Positions 8,295-16,075 of a stretch of DNA of 33,510 bases are shown here, piece after piece. Position 1 is the stretch's first letter, and each line of letters begins with the position of its first letter. This DNA is from CAYPEL01 sp964409635. Its GTDB lineage: Bacteria > Pseudomonadota > Gammaproteobacteria > DSM-19610. The notes beneath the pieces are model-generated. The model was not told where the DNA came from, ran no database searches, and saw only the letters and a program-made list of their open reading frames with translations. The stretch is from assembly GCA_964409635.1 (NCBI GenBank), contig CAYPEL010000009.1:1-33510 (forward strand). Reading direction: 5' to 3'. The translations under genes and the position numbers were made by a program.

Positions 8295-8412
8295 GTACGT
8301 TGATTACCCGACCGATCATTTACAGACGCGCTGTGAATACATCCCTGTACGCTCGGCGGCAGCATCCTTGCTGCCGACGGTCTGTAAATGATCGGTCGGG
8401 TAATCAACGTAC
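8295..8412. repeat. Palindromic repeat, copy 2 (118 bp, perfect arms)
   Basis: Arms 8295-8327 and 8380-8412 are exact reverse complements over 33 bases. The 52-base centre has CGCTGTGAATACATCC, CTGTACGCTC and a CGGCAGC/GCTGCCG hairpin with loop ATCCTT. It lies between the convergent stops of purB and the GGDEF-EAL gene, ending 10 bases before the latter, and fills most of that gap. It could end transcription from both sides, though no U-tract is present. Confidence 0.92.
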
Positions 8413-8422
8413 GCATTTGTAA

Positions 8423-10864
8423 TTACACCTGAACATCTTCCAATGTCTCAGACTGATTCTTGTTTTTCGAAGTCCTTGCCCGAATCCAGCGCACCAGTTC
8501 GCTAGCGGTAGTTGGCTTACTGATAAAGTAACCTTGGGCAGTATCACAACCCAAAGACTGAATCTTTTCCATGACCTGATGATTTTCCACACCTTCAGCA
8601 ACCACCTTCATCCCTAGATTATGCGCAAGATCGATAGTTGCCTTTACAATGGCTGCATCGCTTGTGTTATTGTTCATATCAATAACAAACGATTTATCGA
8701 TCTTAACTTCATCTACCGGTAATTGTTGCAGATAAGACAAAGAGGAATAGCCGGTTCCGAAATCATCAATAGAAAGCAGAAAACCCATATTTGAAAGCCG
8801 CCGCATGACACGGCGTGCGGTAACAGGATCAGACATAACTGCGCTTTCAGTGATCTCCAAAATAATGGCGTCAGGAGAGATTTGATGTTTGTTAACTAGA
8901 TTTTCAACCTGTGCTGGTAATGCTCTATCCTGTAAACAGCGGACGGAGAGGTTGATACTAATTTTTAAGTGTAGCCCCGCTTTTTTCCAGCGGACCATCT
9001 GCGTAAGGGCATGGTCGATAACCCATAGCGTGAGCGGCCGGATCACACCACTCTCTTCAGCCAGTGAAATAAACTCATCCGGCTGAACCAGTCCCATGCT
9101 TGGATGCTGCCAGCGAACCAGGGCTTCCACACAAGCCACATCGTTCGACTTTATATCTATCAATGGCTGATATTCAAGCAGCAACTGGTCGCTATCAATG
9201 GCATCATGTAATGCATTGCTCAGTCCTAAGCGGCTGGTGTTATTTGTATCTTTATTCTTGTTATAAATAGAAAATCCGGATTGATGACGTTTAGCATCGT
9301 ACATGGCGACATCCGCACGTTGCATGAGCAAGCGGGTGTTATTCCCGTGCTCTGGGCAAAGTGCAGCTCCAATACTCATGCCTATGCGCAGTGAAACCTC
9401 GTCAATTAAGACAGGCCGTTGCATCGCTTTAAATATTTTCTTGCACACGGCGATAACCTGCGCCCGGTGCGCGCCAGTCAAAATGATTGCAAATTCATCA
9501 CCACCCAGCCGGGCCACCGTATCTGTTGCCCGTAACAGCGTTATTAAACGGCGGCCAACTTCTTGCAATAAATGGTCACCTATATGGTGACCCAATGTAT
9601 CATTGACTTCCTTAAAGCGATCCAGATCGATAATCAGCAGCGCCATGTAACTATTGGTTTTCTCGCACATGCCAATTTCGATGTTAAGCTGTTCCAGCAT
9701 ATGAGTTCGATTCGGCAGGTTGGTGAGCGAATCGTGCATTGCCTGGTATTCAAACGCACTGGTTTCCGCGGCCATTTCATCCGCTAACCAAGTGATATGA
9801 TCATTTAATGATTCAATTTCATCGCCGCTTGACAGGGAGGTTTGCGGGAGAGTCAGCCTATCTCCGTAGCCAGTAATATGCTGCTTTACTTGCTGCAAAC
9901 GTTTGCTCAATCTCCAAACAATAGCAGCCGATAACAATGACAATATCAGCAAACTCACCAGTCTATGCTTACGCTCAATAGCAAGAATAGGATGATTGAT
10001 TTCAGATAATCCAACAGGATCTAACCAGACCCTAAATGACAGTTTACGTGTGTTATAAACGGATATAATTGGAGCTTGATGTATAAGATTCAACTGTGAT
10101 GGAACGGTAGAGGCACCTGAAATTTTTGCTTGACCTTCCGCCAGGGTATTTTCAGCAATTATTTGACCGTTTCCCCCATCAACCACAGCGTACTGTGTAT
10201 AGGATAGCTGTCGGCCAATTAACCTGTTTAAAAGTGCGTCATTAAAACGCGCCACATAGATAAGTCGGCCAAGTTTGTTATTCGCGAGACTGATGTCTGA
10301 CGCAGACAGTAAGTACTCATCCCCTGCCATCTGTTTGATAAGTGTTTTTTCGGAATCAGATTGAAACGGTTTTGAATCAGTGCTCATGAAAACTTCAGGT
10401 ACACCTCGACCGCTTTTATCATAGACTGCTATTACGCTGTTTTTCGTATCCAATACCAAGGCATAATCAACAGCTATGTGGCTAACCAGGCCAGCAGATG
10501 ATTCCAACCAACGTGCTTCCTGACTGTAGTTGTAGGGCAATGCAGTTGACTTTGAATCAGAAACCCAGCCTCCAAAATGTTTCAACAAAGGCTGATAATT
10601 TGCATTTAAACGCACCCTGTCGCTGAATGCCGACAGGGCAGCATTCAATTGCTTCTGCTTAGATAGAGCCTCATGCCTGGCATTATGCTCATATTCACGC
10701 GTTACGATTTCGTCCAGTGAGCGCTGATAAAAATAATCCGCCACAAACCACAGGCAAGTACCTACTGCTATTAAAAGCAGTATGGTATTTACGACAAGTG
10801 ATTTTTTAACGAATATTGAATGATGCCAAAACCTTTTGGCATGATGCGATTCCCGCACTGACAT
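8423..10864 (-). CDS. Membrane GGDEF-EAL protein (c-di-GMP synthesis/degradation)
   Basis: The start is set at the ATG at 10864 (AAAGGG upstream), giving 813 residues; a TTG seven codons earlier is the alternative. Transmembrane helices at about residues 23-44 and 300-317 enclose a roughly 250-residue periplasmic sensor region. It is followed by a short HAMP-like linker, a GGDEF domain (motif GGDEF near 454-458, preceded by the RATD inhibitory site five residues away) and a C-terminal EAL domain. The EAL half keeps VEALVRW, INLS, LEITES, IDDFGTGYSSLSYL, IDKSFV and VAEGVE, so both catalytic centres look intact. Net activity cannot be read from sequence. It is monocistronic. The periplasmic sensor is not recognised, so its ligand is unknown. 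Confidence 0.92.
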   Translation of the reverse strand: MSVRESHHAKRFWHHSIFVKKSLVVNTILLLIAVGTCLWFVADYFYQRSLDEIVTREYEHNARHEALSKQKQLNAALSAFSDRVRLNANYQPLLKHFGGWVSDSKSTALPYNYSQEARWLESSAGLVSHIAVDYALVLDTKNSVIAVYDKSGRGVPEVFMSTDSKPFQSDSEKTLIKQMAGDEYLLSASDISLANNKLGRLIYVARFNDALLNRLIGRQLSYTQYAVVDGGNGQIIAENTLAEGQAKISGASTVPSQLNLIHQAPIISVYNTRKLSFRVWLDPVGLSEINHPILAIERKHRLVSLLILSLLSAAIVWRLSKRLQQVKQHITGYGDRLTLPQTSLSSGDEIESLNDHITWLADEMAAETSAFEYQAMHDSLTNLPNRTHMLEQLNIEIGMCEKTNSYMALLIIDLDRFKEVNDTLGHHIGDHLLQEVGRRLITLLRATDTVARLGGDEFAIILTGAHRAQVIAVCKKIFKAMQRPVLIDEVSLRIGMSIGAALCPEHGNNTRLLMQRADVAMYDAKRHQSGFSIYNKNKDTNNTSRLGLSNALHDAIDSDQLLLEYQPLIDIKSNDVACVEALVRWQHPSMGLVQPDEFISLAEESGVIRPLTLWVIDHALTQMVRWKKAGLHLKISINLSVRCLQDRALPAQVENLVNKHQISPDAIILEITESAVMSDPVTARRVMRRLSNMGFLLSIDDFGTGYSSLSYLQQLPVDEVKIDKSFVIDMNNNTSDAAIVKATIDLAHNLGMKVVAEGVENHQVMEKIQSLGCDTAQGYFISKPTTASELVRWIRARTSKNKNQSETLEDVQV

Positions 10865-11302
10865 AAAAACCCTTTTATAAAACAACCCAATACAGGCTAA
10901 ATTCCATAAGCTAACTGCGGCATTGCCTGCAATGCACAGTTTTCCCTTCAGTTGGGTCGATTAACTACATTATTTCCTTATTTTCACTACCCGCCGTAGG
11001 TGTTTTACCTGTACGCAGTAGTGCGTAGGATATCGGCTAAATGTTTTAAAGATTGAGTAGAAAATTATTCGTTCTAACGCCCTCTATCCCTATGTTTTAT
11101 ATATAGTTATATACTCCAATCTATCTGGAATAAGTCTAAATTTTACGTAATGAAATTATTTCCAACCTAAGTAGAATTAAAAACACAGCCAAGCCAGACG
11201 AATAATCCATTGGCTAGGATCAGAATTTATGAAAAAGGGCACAGTGGTTCGACGTATGAAGTATCCCTATATCAAAAAAAATAAGCTGTAGATTAATATC
11301 AA
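10865..11302. other. Intergenic region between divergent genes
   Basis: This 438-base gap separates the GGDEF-EAL gene (minus) from the DUF7931-like gene (plus) and should hold both promoters. The only clear structure is the dyad at 11012-11027. From 11029 to about 11200 the DNA is AT-rich. A 20-codon ATG frame at 11229-11291 is present but has no supporting evidence as a gene. No riboswitch consensus, including the c-di-GMP type, was recognised on either strand. Confidence 0.5.
11012..11027. promoter_or_regulatory. 16-bp dyad, possible LuxR/NarL-type operator
   Basis: TACGCA, a 4-base spacer GTAG, and TGCGTA form a perfect dyad about 150 bases upstream of the GGDEF-EAL start. Its size and TACG...CGTA form resemble sites bound by FixJ/NarL/LuxR-family regulators. 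No such regulator is encoded in the window, so this is a suggestion only. Confidence 0.3.
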
Positions 11303-11830
11303 ATGACTGATACCTCACCTCTGGAATATTGGCTAACACTAAAGCTCGGGCAATCCGATACGGACATCAATCTGGAAACATCGGCAGACGTTCAACATGC
11401 GATCGATCTACTGCTGAAGCAGGTTGCTAACAACATTGAGATATATAGCAGAGAACTAGACGCCCGGCTCTATGACCGGTCTACTTTTCTCGACGCCATT
11501 AACCGCTTGTGCACCTCGAACCCATTATTCCGCCTGCGTATACTCTGCCAAAACGTCAAGGCAGCCGTGATCAATGGAAATAGATTGATTGAACTTAGCC
11601 GAAAACACAGCAACATCGAGATCCGGCAAGTAAATAGTGATTACCAACATTACAATGAAGCCTTCCTATTGGCAGATTGCACCGGGTTGATTCATCGCCC
11701 ATTCGCCGACCACTATGAAGGTGTTGCCAATTTCAATGACCCTATCAGCGCCAAACACCGCTACGATTATTTCACCGAAGTCTGGCAACGCAGTGAACCG
11801 CATCCGGATTTACGGCGTCTGCATATTTAG
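11303..11830 (+). CDS. Uncharacterised protein, DUF7931-like
   Basis: A 175-residue cytosolic protein with no signal peptide or membrane segment. Its layout (ADVQHAIDLLLKQVANNIEIYSRELDARLYDRSTFLDAI, then FRLRILCQNVKAAVINGNRLIEL, then FLLADCTGLIHRPFADHYEG and a closing YDYFTEVWQRSEPHPDLRRL) resembles a family I recall as DUF7931. In that family the predicted fold is like one half of a phospholipase D-type domain. The HKD catalytic motif of true phospholipase D enzymes is absent, so no enzymatic role can be assigned. The secretin-like gene follows after 76 bases in the same direction, and the two may be co-transcribed. The family name is from memory; the existence of the gene is more certain than its label. 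Confidence 0.72.
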   Translation: MTDTSPLEYWLTLKLGQSDTDINLETSADVQHAIDLLLKQVANNIEIYSRELDARLYDRSTFLDAINRLCTSNPLFRLRILCQNVKAAVINGNRLIELSRKHSNIEIRQVNSDYQHYNEAFLLADCTGLIHRPFADHYEGVANFNDPISAKHRYDYFTEVWQRSEPHPDLRRLHI

Positions 11831-11854
11831 GCATTCTCATGAAAAACAGGTAGA

Positions 11855-11905
11855 ATGAAGCTCATGCTGTTATTCACACTGATCGCGCTACACAGGCTTA
11901 CCTGA
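11855..11905 (+). CDS. Possible 16-residue leader ORF upstream of the secretin-like gene
   Basis: ATG at 11855 opens MKLMLLFTLIALHRLT, which stops at 11903-11905, a single base before the ATG of the secretin-like gene. AGGTAG lies just upstream of this small start, while the ATG at 11907 has no good ribosome-binding site of its own. Translational coupling is therefore possible. It could equally be a remnant of an earlier signal peptide or chance. Confidence 0.25.
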   Translation: MKLMLLFTLIALHRLT

Positions 11906-11906
11906 G

Positions 11907-12764
11907 ATGCGTAGCCCGGCATCCGTGCTAGTTGTTTTATGCCTGCTTTACAGCGCAGGGCTAGCGGCGTCTTCGATTGAAATCATTAATCTTAAAAACC
12001 GCCCAGCTGCAGAGATTCTGCCACTCGTCAAACCTATGCTGGACAGTAACGGTGCTATTAGCGGCACCGGGTTTCAATTGATCATACGCACCTCGCCCGG
12101 CAACTTAAGCCAGATACAAAATATTATCAGCCAGATTGATACGGCGCCCAATCAACTCTTGATTTCGGTGTTTCAGGGCAGCCAGCGTGAACTTGAAACA
12201 GCCTCCAGCAGCATACACTTTCTATATCAGAACCAGCATATTCAAGTTGGCGCAGGTCAACCTGGCATGCCGTCAGGCACTGGCATTCAGGCGCGTTCCG
12301 GAGGCCTGACTGTTGGTGGCAGCGTACAGCGCACGCAAGCACATATTTCTGACGCGCCCATTCAACAGCTGCGTATCATGGAGGGCGCTTCAGGTTATAT
12401 TGAAACCGGCCAGTCCATACCCTACTTCAGTGGGCGAGTGTACCGCCAACACGGCCATACTATTGTGCAAGCTGGAACGGAATACAAAGATATCAACACC
12501 GGTTTTTATGTGCAGCCGCGTCTCAACGATAAACAAGTTATACTCGATGTCAGTCCTTACAAAGAGACTCTGAGCAAACGCGGCGGAGCTGGCATCGACA
12601 CCCAATCTGCATCAACTACTGTAACAGGCCCACTTGGACAGTGGCTGGAGATCGGCGGTATTGAACAGCAATCCACTTCCACCAATACAGGCATTGGCCG
12701 GTACTATAAAACCCGTGAGAAAGTCAGCAGCAGCCTGTGGATCAGAGCGGATAAAGTTAACTAA
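11907..12764 (+). CDS. Small exported secretin-like protein
   Basis: A 285-residue protein with a Sec signal peptide (hydrophobic stretch to about residue 21, AGLAASS). It is followed by a secretin N-domain-like segment (IEIINLKNRPAAEILPLVKPML... LSQIQNIISQIDTAPNQLLISV). The C-terminal part resembles a shortened secretin core (GASGYIETGQSIPYF, YVQPRLNDKQVILDVSP, LGQWLEIGG). True outer-membrane secretins (PilQ, GspD) exceed 500 residues and have several N-domains; this has one and a reduced core. Whether it can form a pore is unknown. No type II, type III or type IV pilus genes are nearby. It may be a periplasmic or outer-membrane beta protein that shares the fold only. Confidence 0.75.
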   Translation: MRSPASVLVVLCLLYSAGLAASSIEIINLKNRPAAEILPLVKPMLDSNGAISGTGFQLIIRTSPGNLSQIQNIISQIDTAPNQLLISVFQGSQRELETASSSIHFLYQNQHIQVGAGQPGMPSGTGIQARSGGLTVGGSVQRTQAHISDAPIQQLRIMEGASGYIETGQSIPYFSGRVYRQHGHTIVQAGTEYKDINTGFYVQPRLNDKQVILDVSPYKETLSKRGGAGIDTQSASTTVTGPLGQWLEIGGIEQQSTSTNTGIGRYYKTREKVSSSLWIRADKVN

Positions 12765-12794
12765 CACTAATTATTATGCAAAAAGGAAAATATT

Positions 12795-13718
12795 ATGTTC
12801 GGTGAATTTGTAATCGCCATAGTCGTTCTCGCTATCGTACTGGTTATCATGGGCGTAAAAACGGTGCCCCAGGGTATGGAATACACCACCGAACGATTCG
12901 GCCGCTATACTAAAACATTACGTCCTGGCCTCAATATCATTACCCCTTTTATAGACCGTGTCGGCGCCAAAATGAATATGATGGAACGCGTCATGGACGT
13001 GCCCTCCCAGGAAGTTATCACCCGTGACAACGCCATGGTAAAAGTCGACGGTGTGGTGTTTTTCCAGATACTCGACGCCGCCAAGGCCGCCTACGAAGTC
13101 AACCAGCTTGAACTGGCCATTCTAAATCTGACCATGACAAATATACGTACCGTCATGGGTTCCATGGATCTTGATCAACTGCTTTCCCAGCGCGACAATA
13201 TCAATGCCCGGTTACTGACTGTTGTTGACGACGCAACCACACCCTGGGGCGTAAAAGTCACGCGTATCGAAATCAAGGACATCACACCACCAGAGGATCT
13301 GGTTCAAGCCATGGCCAGGCAGATGAAAGCAGAGCGTATAAAGCGTGCAAATATCCTCGATGCCGAAGGTGTCAGGCAATCCGAAATTTTACGCGCTGAA
13401 GGCGCAAAACAGAGCGCTATCCTTCAAGCTGAGGGCAGCCGGCAAGCGGCCTTTCTTGAAGCCGAAGCCCGTGAACGTGAAGCCCAAGCCGAAGCCAAGG
13501 CAACCCTGGTGGTGTCTGAGGCGATTGCCAATGGTGATTTGAATGCTATTAACTACTTTGTTGCAAACAAGTATATCGAAGCCTTGCAAAGCATCGCGTC
13601 AGCGCCGAACGAGAAGCTGGTACTGATGCCGCTTGAGGCAGCCAACGTTATTGGCTCACTCGGCGGTATTACCGAACTTATGCAAAATATCACGAGTAAG
13701 ACAGGCCCGGCAGCATGA
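12795..13718 (+). CDS. qmcA: SPFH/band-7 (stomatin-like) membrane protein QmcA
   Basis: The 307-residue protein is co-linear with E. coli QmcA. It has an N-terminal membrane anchor (FVIAIVVLAIVLVIMGV), then the SPFH domain (VPQGMEYTTERFGRYTKTLRPGLN, MDVPSQEVITRDNAMV, LTMTNIRTVMGSMDLDQLLSQRDNIN). A charged coiled coil with AEG/EAxx repeats follows (about residues 178-240, AEGAKQSAILQAEG). Such proteins assemble into large inner-membrane cages or microdomains and in E. coli are associated with FtsH-type quality control. Its stop overlaps the start of the NfeD partner by four bases (ATGA), so the two are translationally coupled. An AAAGGA site precedes the ATG at a normal distance. Confidence 0.95.
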   Translation: MFGEFVIAIVVLAIVLVIMGVKTVPQGMEYTTERFGRYTKTLRPGLNIITPFIDRVGAKMNMMERVMDVPSQEVITRDNAMVKVDGVVFFQILDAAKAAYEVNQLELAILNLTMTNIRTVMGSMDLDQLLSQRDNINARLLTVVDDATTPWGVKVTRIEIKDITPPEDLVQAMARQMKAERIKRANILDAEGVRQSEILRAEGAKQSAILQAEGSRQAAFLEAEAREREAQAEAKATLVVSEAIANGDLNAINYFVANKYIEALQSIASAPNEKLVLMPLEAANVIGSLGGITELMQNITSKTGPAA

Positions 13719-14158
13719 ACCCGGAAGATCTAAACTACTGGCACTGGTGGATCTTCGCCGCTGTGTTGATCACCTTGGAAATGTTTGCTCCGGGCGCCTT
13801 TTTCCTCTGGCTGGGCATTGCCGCAGCCATAGTTGGATTTGCTGTTTTTATCGCACCCGCTTTGGCTTGGGAATATCAGCTTTTGTTATTCTCAATTCTG
13901 TCCGTTTTCAGCATCATAATCTGGCGTAAGTATTTCCGGGTACGCGCAATCGACACCGACCAGCCCAATCTCAACCGGCGTGGCGAACAATATGTAGGCC
14001 GCGCATTTACCCTGGAACATGCCATTGTCAATGGCATTGGAAAAATCCGTGTAGACGATTCAACCTGGAAAATTGAAGGTCAAGATTGCGAGGCCGGAAG
14101 CAAGATAAAGGTAACGGGTGTGGAAGGAACGGTTTTACGCGTTGAAAAACAAGTTTAG
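13715..14158 (+). CDS. NfeD-family membrane protein (YbbJ-like)
   Basis: A 147-residue protein with two or three hydrophobic segments (WIFAAVLITLEMFAPGAFFLWLGIAAAIVGFAVF, then LLLFSILSVFSIIIW). A soluble C-terminal OB-fold domain follows from about residue 85 (LNRRGEQYVGRAFTLEHAIVNGIGKIRVDDSTWKIEGQD). This is the short NfeD1b form, lacking the protease domain of long NfeD. The pattern and length match E. coli YbbJ, which is also encoded next to qmcA. The partners are thought to form a membrane complex in which NfeD binds the SPFH cage. It overlaps qmcA by four bases. No separate promoter is expected. Confidence 0.92.
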   Translation: MNPEDLNYWHWWIFAAVLITLEMFAPGAFFLWLGIAAAIVGFAVFIAPALAWEYQLLLFSILSVFSIIIWRKYFRVRAIDTDQPNLNRRGEQYVGRAFTLEHAIVNGIGKIRVDDSTWKIEGQDCEAGSKIKVTGVEGTVLRVEKQV

Positions 14159-14160
14159 CC

Positions 14161-14196
14161 CGCGCAGGTTGGGCTGAGCTTGCGGAGTACAACCTA
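14161..14196. repeat. Degenerate short interspersed (REP-like) repeat
   Basis: AGGTTG (14166-14171) and CAACCT (14190-14195) flank GGCTGAGCTTGCGGAGTA. The sequence resembles a hairpin repeat common in gammaproteobacterial intergenic DNA, in which GTTGGGCT pairs with AGCCCAAC. Here the second arm has mutated and only six pairs remain. It occupies the space between the convergent stops of the NfeD gene and the hydrolase gene. Confidence 0.4.
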
Positions 14197-14199
14197 CAA

Positions 14200-15072
14200 C
14201 TACGGAAACACGTTATTCAACCAAGTTGATACGGCTTCCAGTAATTCCTCATCCTGTTCGTCCATGTAATGGTCTGCATCCTCCAGGACAATTTGTTTTG
14301 AATGGAGGTTACCGGCAGCCGTTACCGCAGCCAGGCGATCCGGCGCAGCGTTTTGTACCGCCGGAAAATCCAGTGCACCGTAGACATCCAGAACCGGCAC
14401 CGTTATTTTTTCAAACGGAAAGGGTTCTTTCATAGGTTGCTTGTAGTCTGTCGCACCCATACCGATACCGGCAAAACCATCCATTGCGGAACTGTCCCTA
14501 TTGCGCACCCATTCCATCGCCATATGCACACCACAGCTATGACTAATAAGCACAATAGTTTCGTTACCCTGCTCTTCCAGATAACGAATTCCCGCTTCTA
14601 TACGCGCAAAGGCGGCCGGTAAAATCGGTATATATTCATAGTATTTTGCTTCCTTTTCCAGAACGGGCAATTGCAGCGACAAAGTATTCCAGCCGAATTC
14701 GGTGAGACCAATACGCAGTGGCCTTACAACCTGTTCCCAGTCTGGATGATAACCACGGCCGTGCAAGATGAGCGCGGCCTTATTACTTGCATCTGATTGC
14801 GATTCCATATGAATACCCAGGAACTGATGCCTTTCGGCATCCAGCCACAGGGGTTCACCGTCAAAGATTGCATCGACAATCTGTTCGGCAAGACGTGATT
14901 CTCTCGTCAAATCGGGAGAAGCGTTTGTAACAGGAATAGATTCAACAACTGATTCCGGTATTTTTTTTACTGCAGGCCCGGTCTGGCTAGCATCACTGCC
15001 ATCATTCCTATCAGTACAACCGGCTGACAGGCCGGTAAGCAGCAGCAGTTCAAATAACCGTTTTATCGCCAA
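14200..15072 (-). CDS. Lipoprotein alpha/beta hydrolase, DUF3530 family
   Basis: From a TTG start (AGG upstream) the 290-residue product begins with a lipoprotein signal, LLLLTGLSAGC, with Cys19 as the lipidation site. It is therefore probably anchored to the outer or inner membrane on the periplasmic side. The body has DUF3530 features: ALILHGRGYHPDWEQVVRPLR, GWNTLSLQLP, then VLISHSCGVHMAMEW as the nucleophile elbow, VLDVYGALDFPAV for the acid and EDADHYMDE for the histidine. The elbow reads S-H-S-C-G instead of the usual G-x-S-x-G. Substrate is unknown. It starts 16 bases after the stop of the DUF4412-like gene and is likely co-transcribed with it. A TTG start is the least certain detail. 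Confidence 0.85.
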   Translation of the reverse strand: MAIKRLFELLLLTGLSAGCTDRNDGSDASQTGPAVKKIPESVVESIPVTNASPDLTRESRLAEQIVDAIFDGEPLWLDAERHQFLGIHMESQSDASNKAALILHGRGYHPDWEQVVRPLRIGLTEFGWNTLSLQLPVLEKEAKYYEYIPILPAAFARIEAGIRYLEEQGNETIVLISHSCGVHMAMEWVRNRDSSAMDGFAGIGMGATDYKQPMKEPFPFEKITVPVLDVYGALDFPAVQNAAPDRLAAVTAAGNLHSKQIVLEDADHYMDEQDEELLEAVSTWLNNVFP

Positions 15073-15088
15073 TGCCTATTACTCAGAT

Positions 15089-15901
15089 TTATTGCATGAA
15101 ACTTGGCATTTGAGTCTTTTTCAACTTTTTATAATCAGTGAAAATATTATCGGGCAGTTTTTCATCAGATACTGATTCCACTTGGTAAGAATCGCCGCCT
15201 TGTTTATCCTCTATCGATATGGGTACACCGCCCATATTGGCAACTGCAAGCGCCCTTTGAGAATCGCCGGAATCCATCATACCGTTCATTTTCCCGGCCA
15301 TTTCCCGAAAGAATTTCATAATGGCCTCAAGCGTAGCGAAATCCTGCTTTGAAATCTTTCCGCTGGCAGATTTCATTAAACACACATCAGCAATGTGTTT
15401 GCCATCGGCCAGTACTTTATTATCTTCGCACTCAAGACCGGCAATCTTTTTATTACCTTGCTTAATCAACTTGGGTTTGGGTAATGCTTTAGCTGGGCCA
15501 TCTGCGCCGTCCATCATACCGCTCATCCCTACTCCCATGCGCTCCTCCAGCATTTTAAGCATCGCCGGATCCAGATTCTCTTTCATCATCTTTATTTGTG
15601 GCGCCATTTGTTTACGCATTGCTGCAGCTTGATCTATTTGTTTGTTAATTTGCTCTTTATCCATTTCCATATAAGTGCCACGACTTGGATCTACATGCGC
15701 CGCAACCCCAGTTGCTGTGTTATAGACTAAATAATCATCGTCGCCCGACGTTATCATTTTCCCATAATTACCTTTGACTTGAATGACAAAAGCCTGACTA
15801 CCCTTATCGTTGGCTTTGACTGTGATATCAGCCATAGAAACATTCGTCACCATGGCTGTAAAAATAAATAATGAATGAACAGTGACTAGTTTATTCAGCA
15901 T
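15089..15901 (-). CDS. Exported protein, DUF4412-like
   Basis: The ATG at 15901 is chosen since GAGGA lies about nine bases upstream; the in-frame ATG at 15916 has no such site. The 270-residue product starts with a signal peptide (MLNKLVTVHSLFIFTAMVTNVSMA) and so is periplasmic. The early part (VIQVKGNYGKMITSGDDDYLVYNTATGVAAHVDPSRGTYMEMDKEQI) resembles DUF4412-type domains. These share a beta-sheet fold with LolA/outer-membrane lipoprotein carriers. A methionine-rich helical stretch follows (about 80-135), then GLECEDNKVLADGKHIADVCLM with two cysteines that could pair. No enzymatic motif. The lipoprotein hydrolase gene follows at 16 bases. Confidence 0.7.
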   Translation of the reverse strand: MLNKLVTVHSLFIFTAMVTNVSMADITVKANDKGSQAFVIQVKGNYGKMITSGDDDYLVYNTATGVAAHVDPSRGTYMEMDKEQINKQIDQAAAMRKQMAPQIKMMKENLDPAMLKMLEERMGVGMSGMMDGADGPAKALPKPKLIKQGNKKIAGLECEDNKVLADGKHIADVCLMKSASGKISKQDFATLEAIMKFFREMAGKMNGMMDSGDSQRALAVANMGGVPISIEDKQGGDSYQVESVSDEKLPDNIFTDYKKLKKTQMPSFMQ

Positions 15902-15950
15902 AAAAATAATCCTCATATTATTACTACCCGCGATAATACATTATTGCAAA

Positions 15951-16075
15951 ATCAGTTTCTGTAATAGAAACAAATCCCGGAGATCGAACTTTCCGTCAGG
16001 TGCGCCAGGAGGATCAAGGTCTCCGTACGCCAGTTGTTCATTAGCTGCCGTAAGACCCACTAATACTGGTCGAAC
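15951..16075 (-). pseudogene. C-terminal remnant with dockerin/EF-hand-like repeat
   Basis: Minus-strand translation ending at the TAA at 15951-15953 reads PVLVGLTAANEQLAYGDLDP, then PGAPDGKFDLRDLFLLQKLI and LQ-stop. The GDLDP...PDGKFDLRDLFLLQ pattern resembles the calcium-binding repeat at the C-terminus of dockerin-like or EF-hand exported proteins. Upstream the frame loses any recognisable domain, and no start or signal peptide can be found. It is most likely the tail of a gene mostly deleted from here. This is an inference from about 40 residues. Confidence 0.4.

Noticed and set aside
10865..11050. Possible c-di-GMP riboswitch before the GGDEF-EAL gene
   Set aside because: The minus strand has short hairpins but not the GEMM consensus; the dyad explanation is simpler.
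11229..11291. Short plus frame MKKGTVVRRMKYPYIKKNKL upstream of the DUF7931-like gene
   Set aside because: It is only 20 codons, with no clear ribosome-binding site or similarity; lysine richness is expected in AT-rich DNA.
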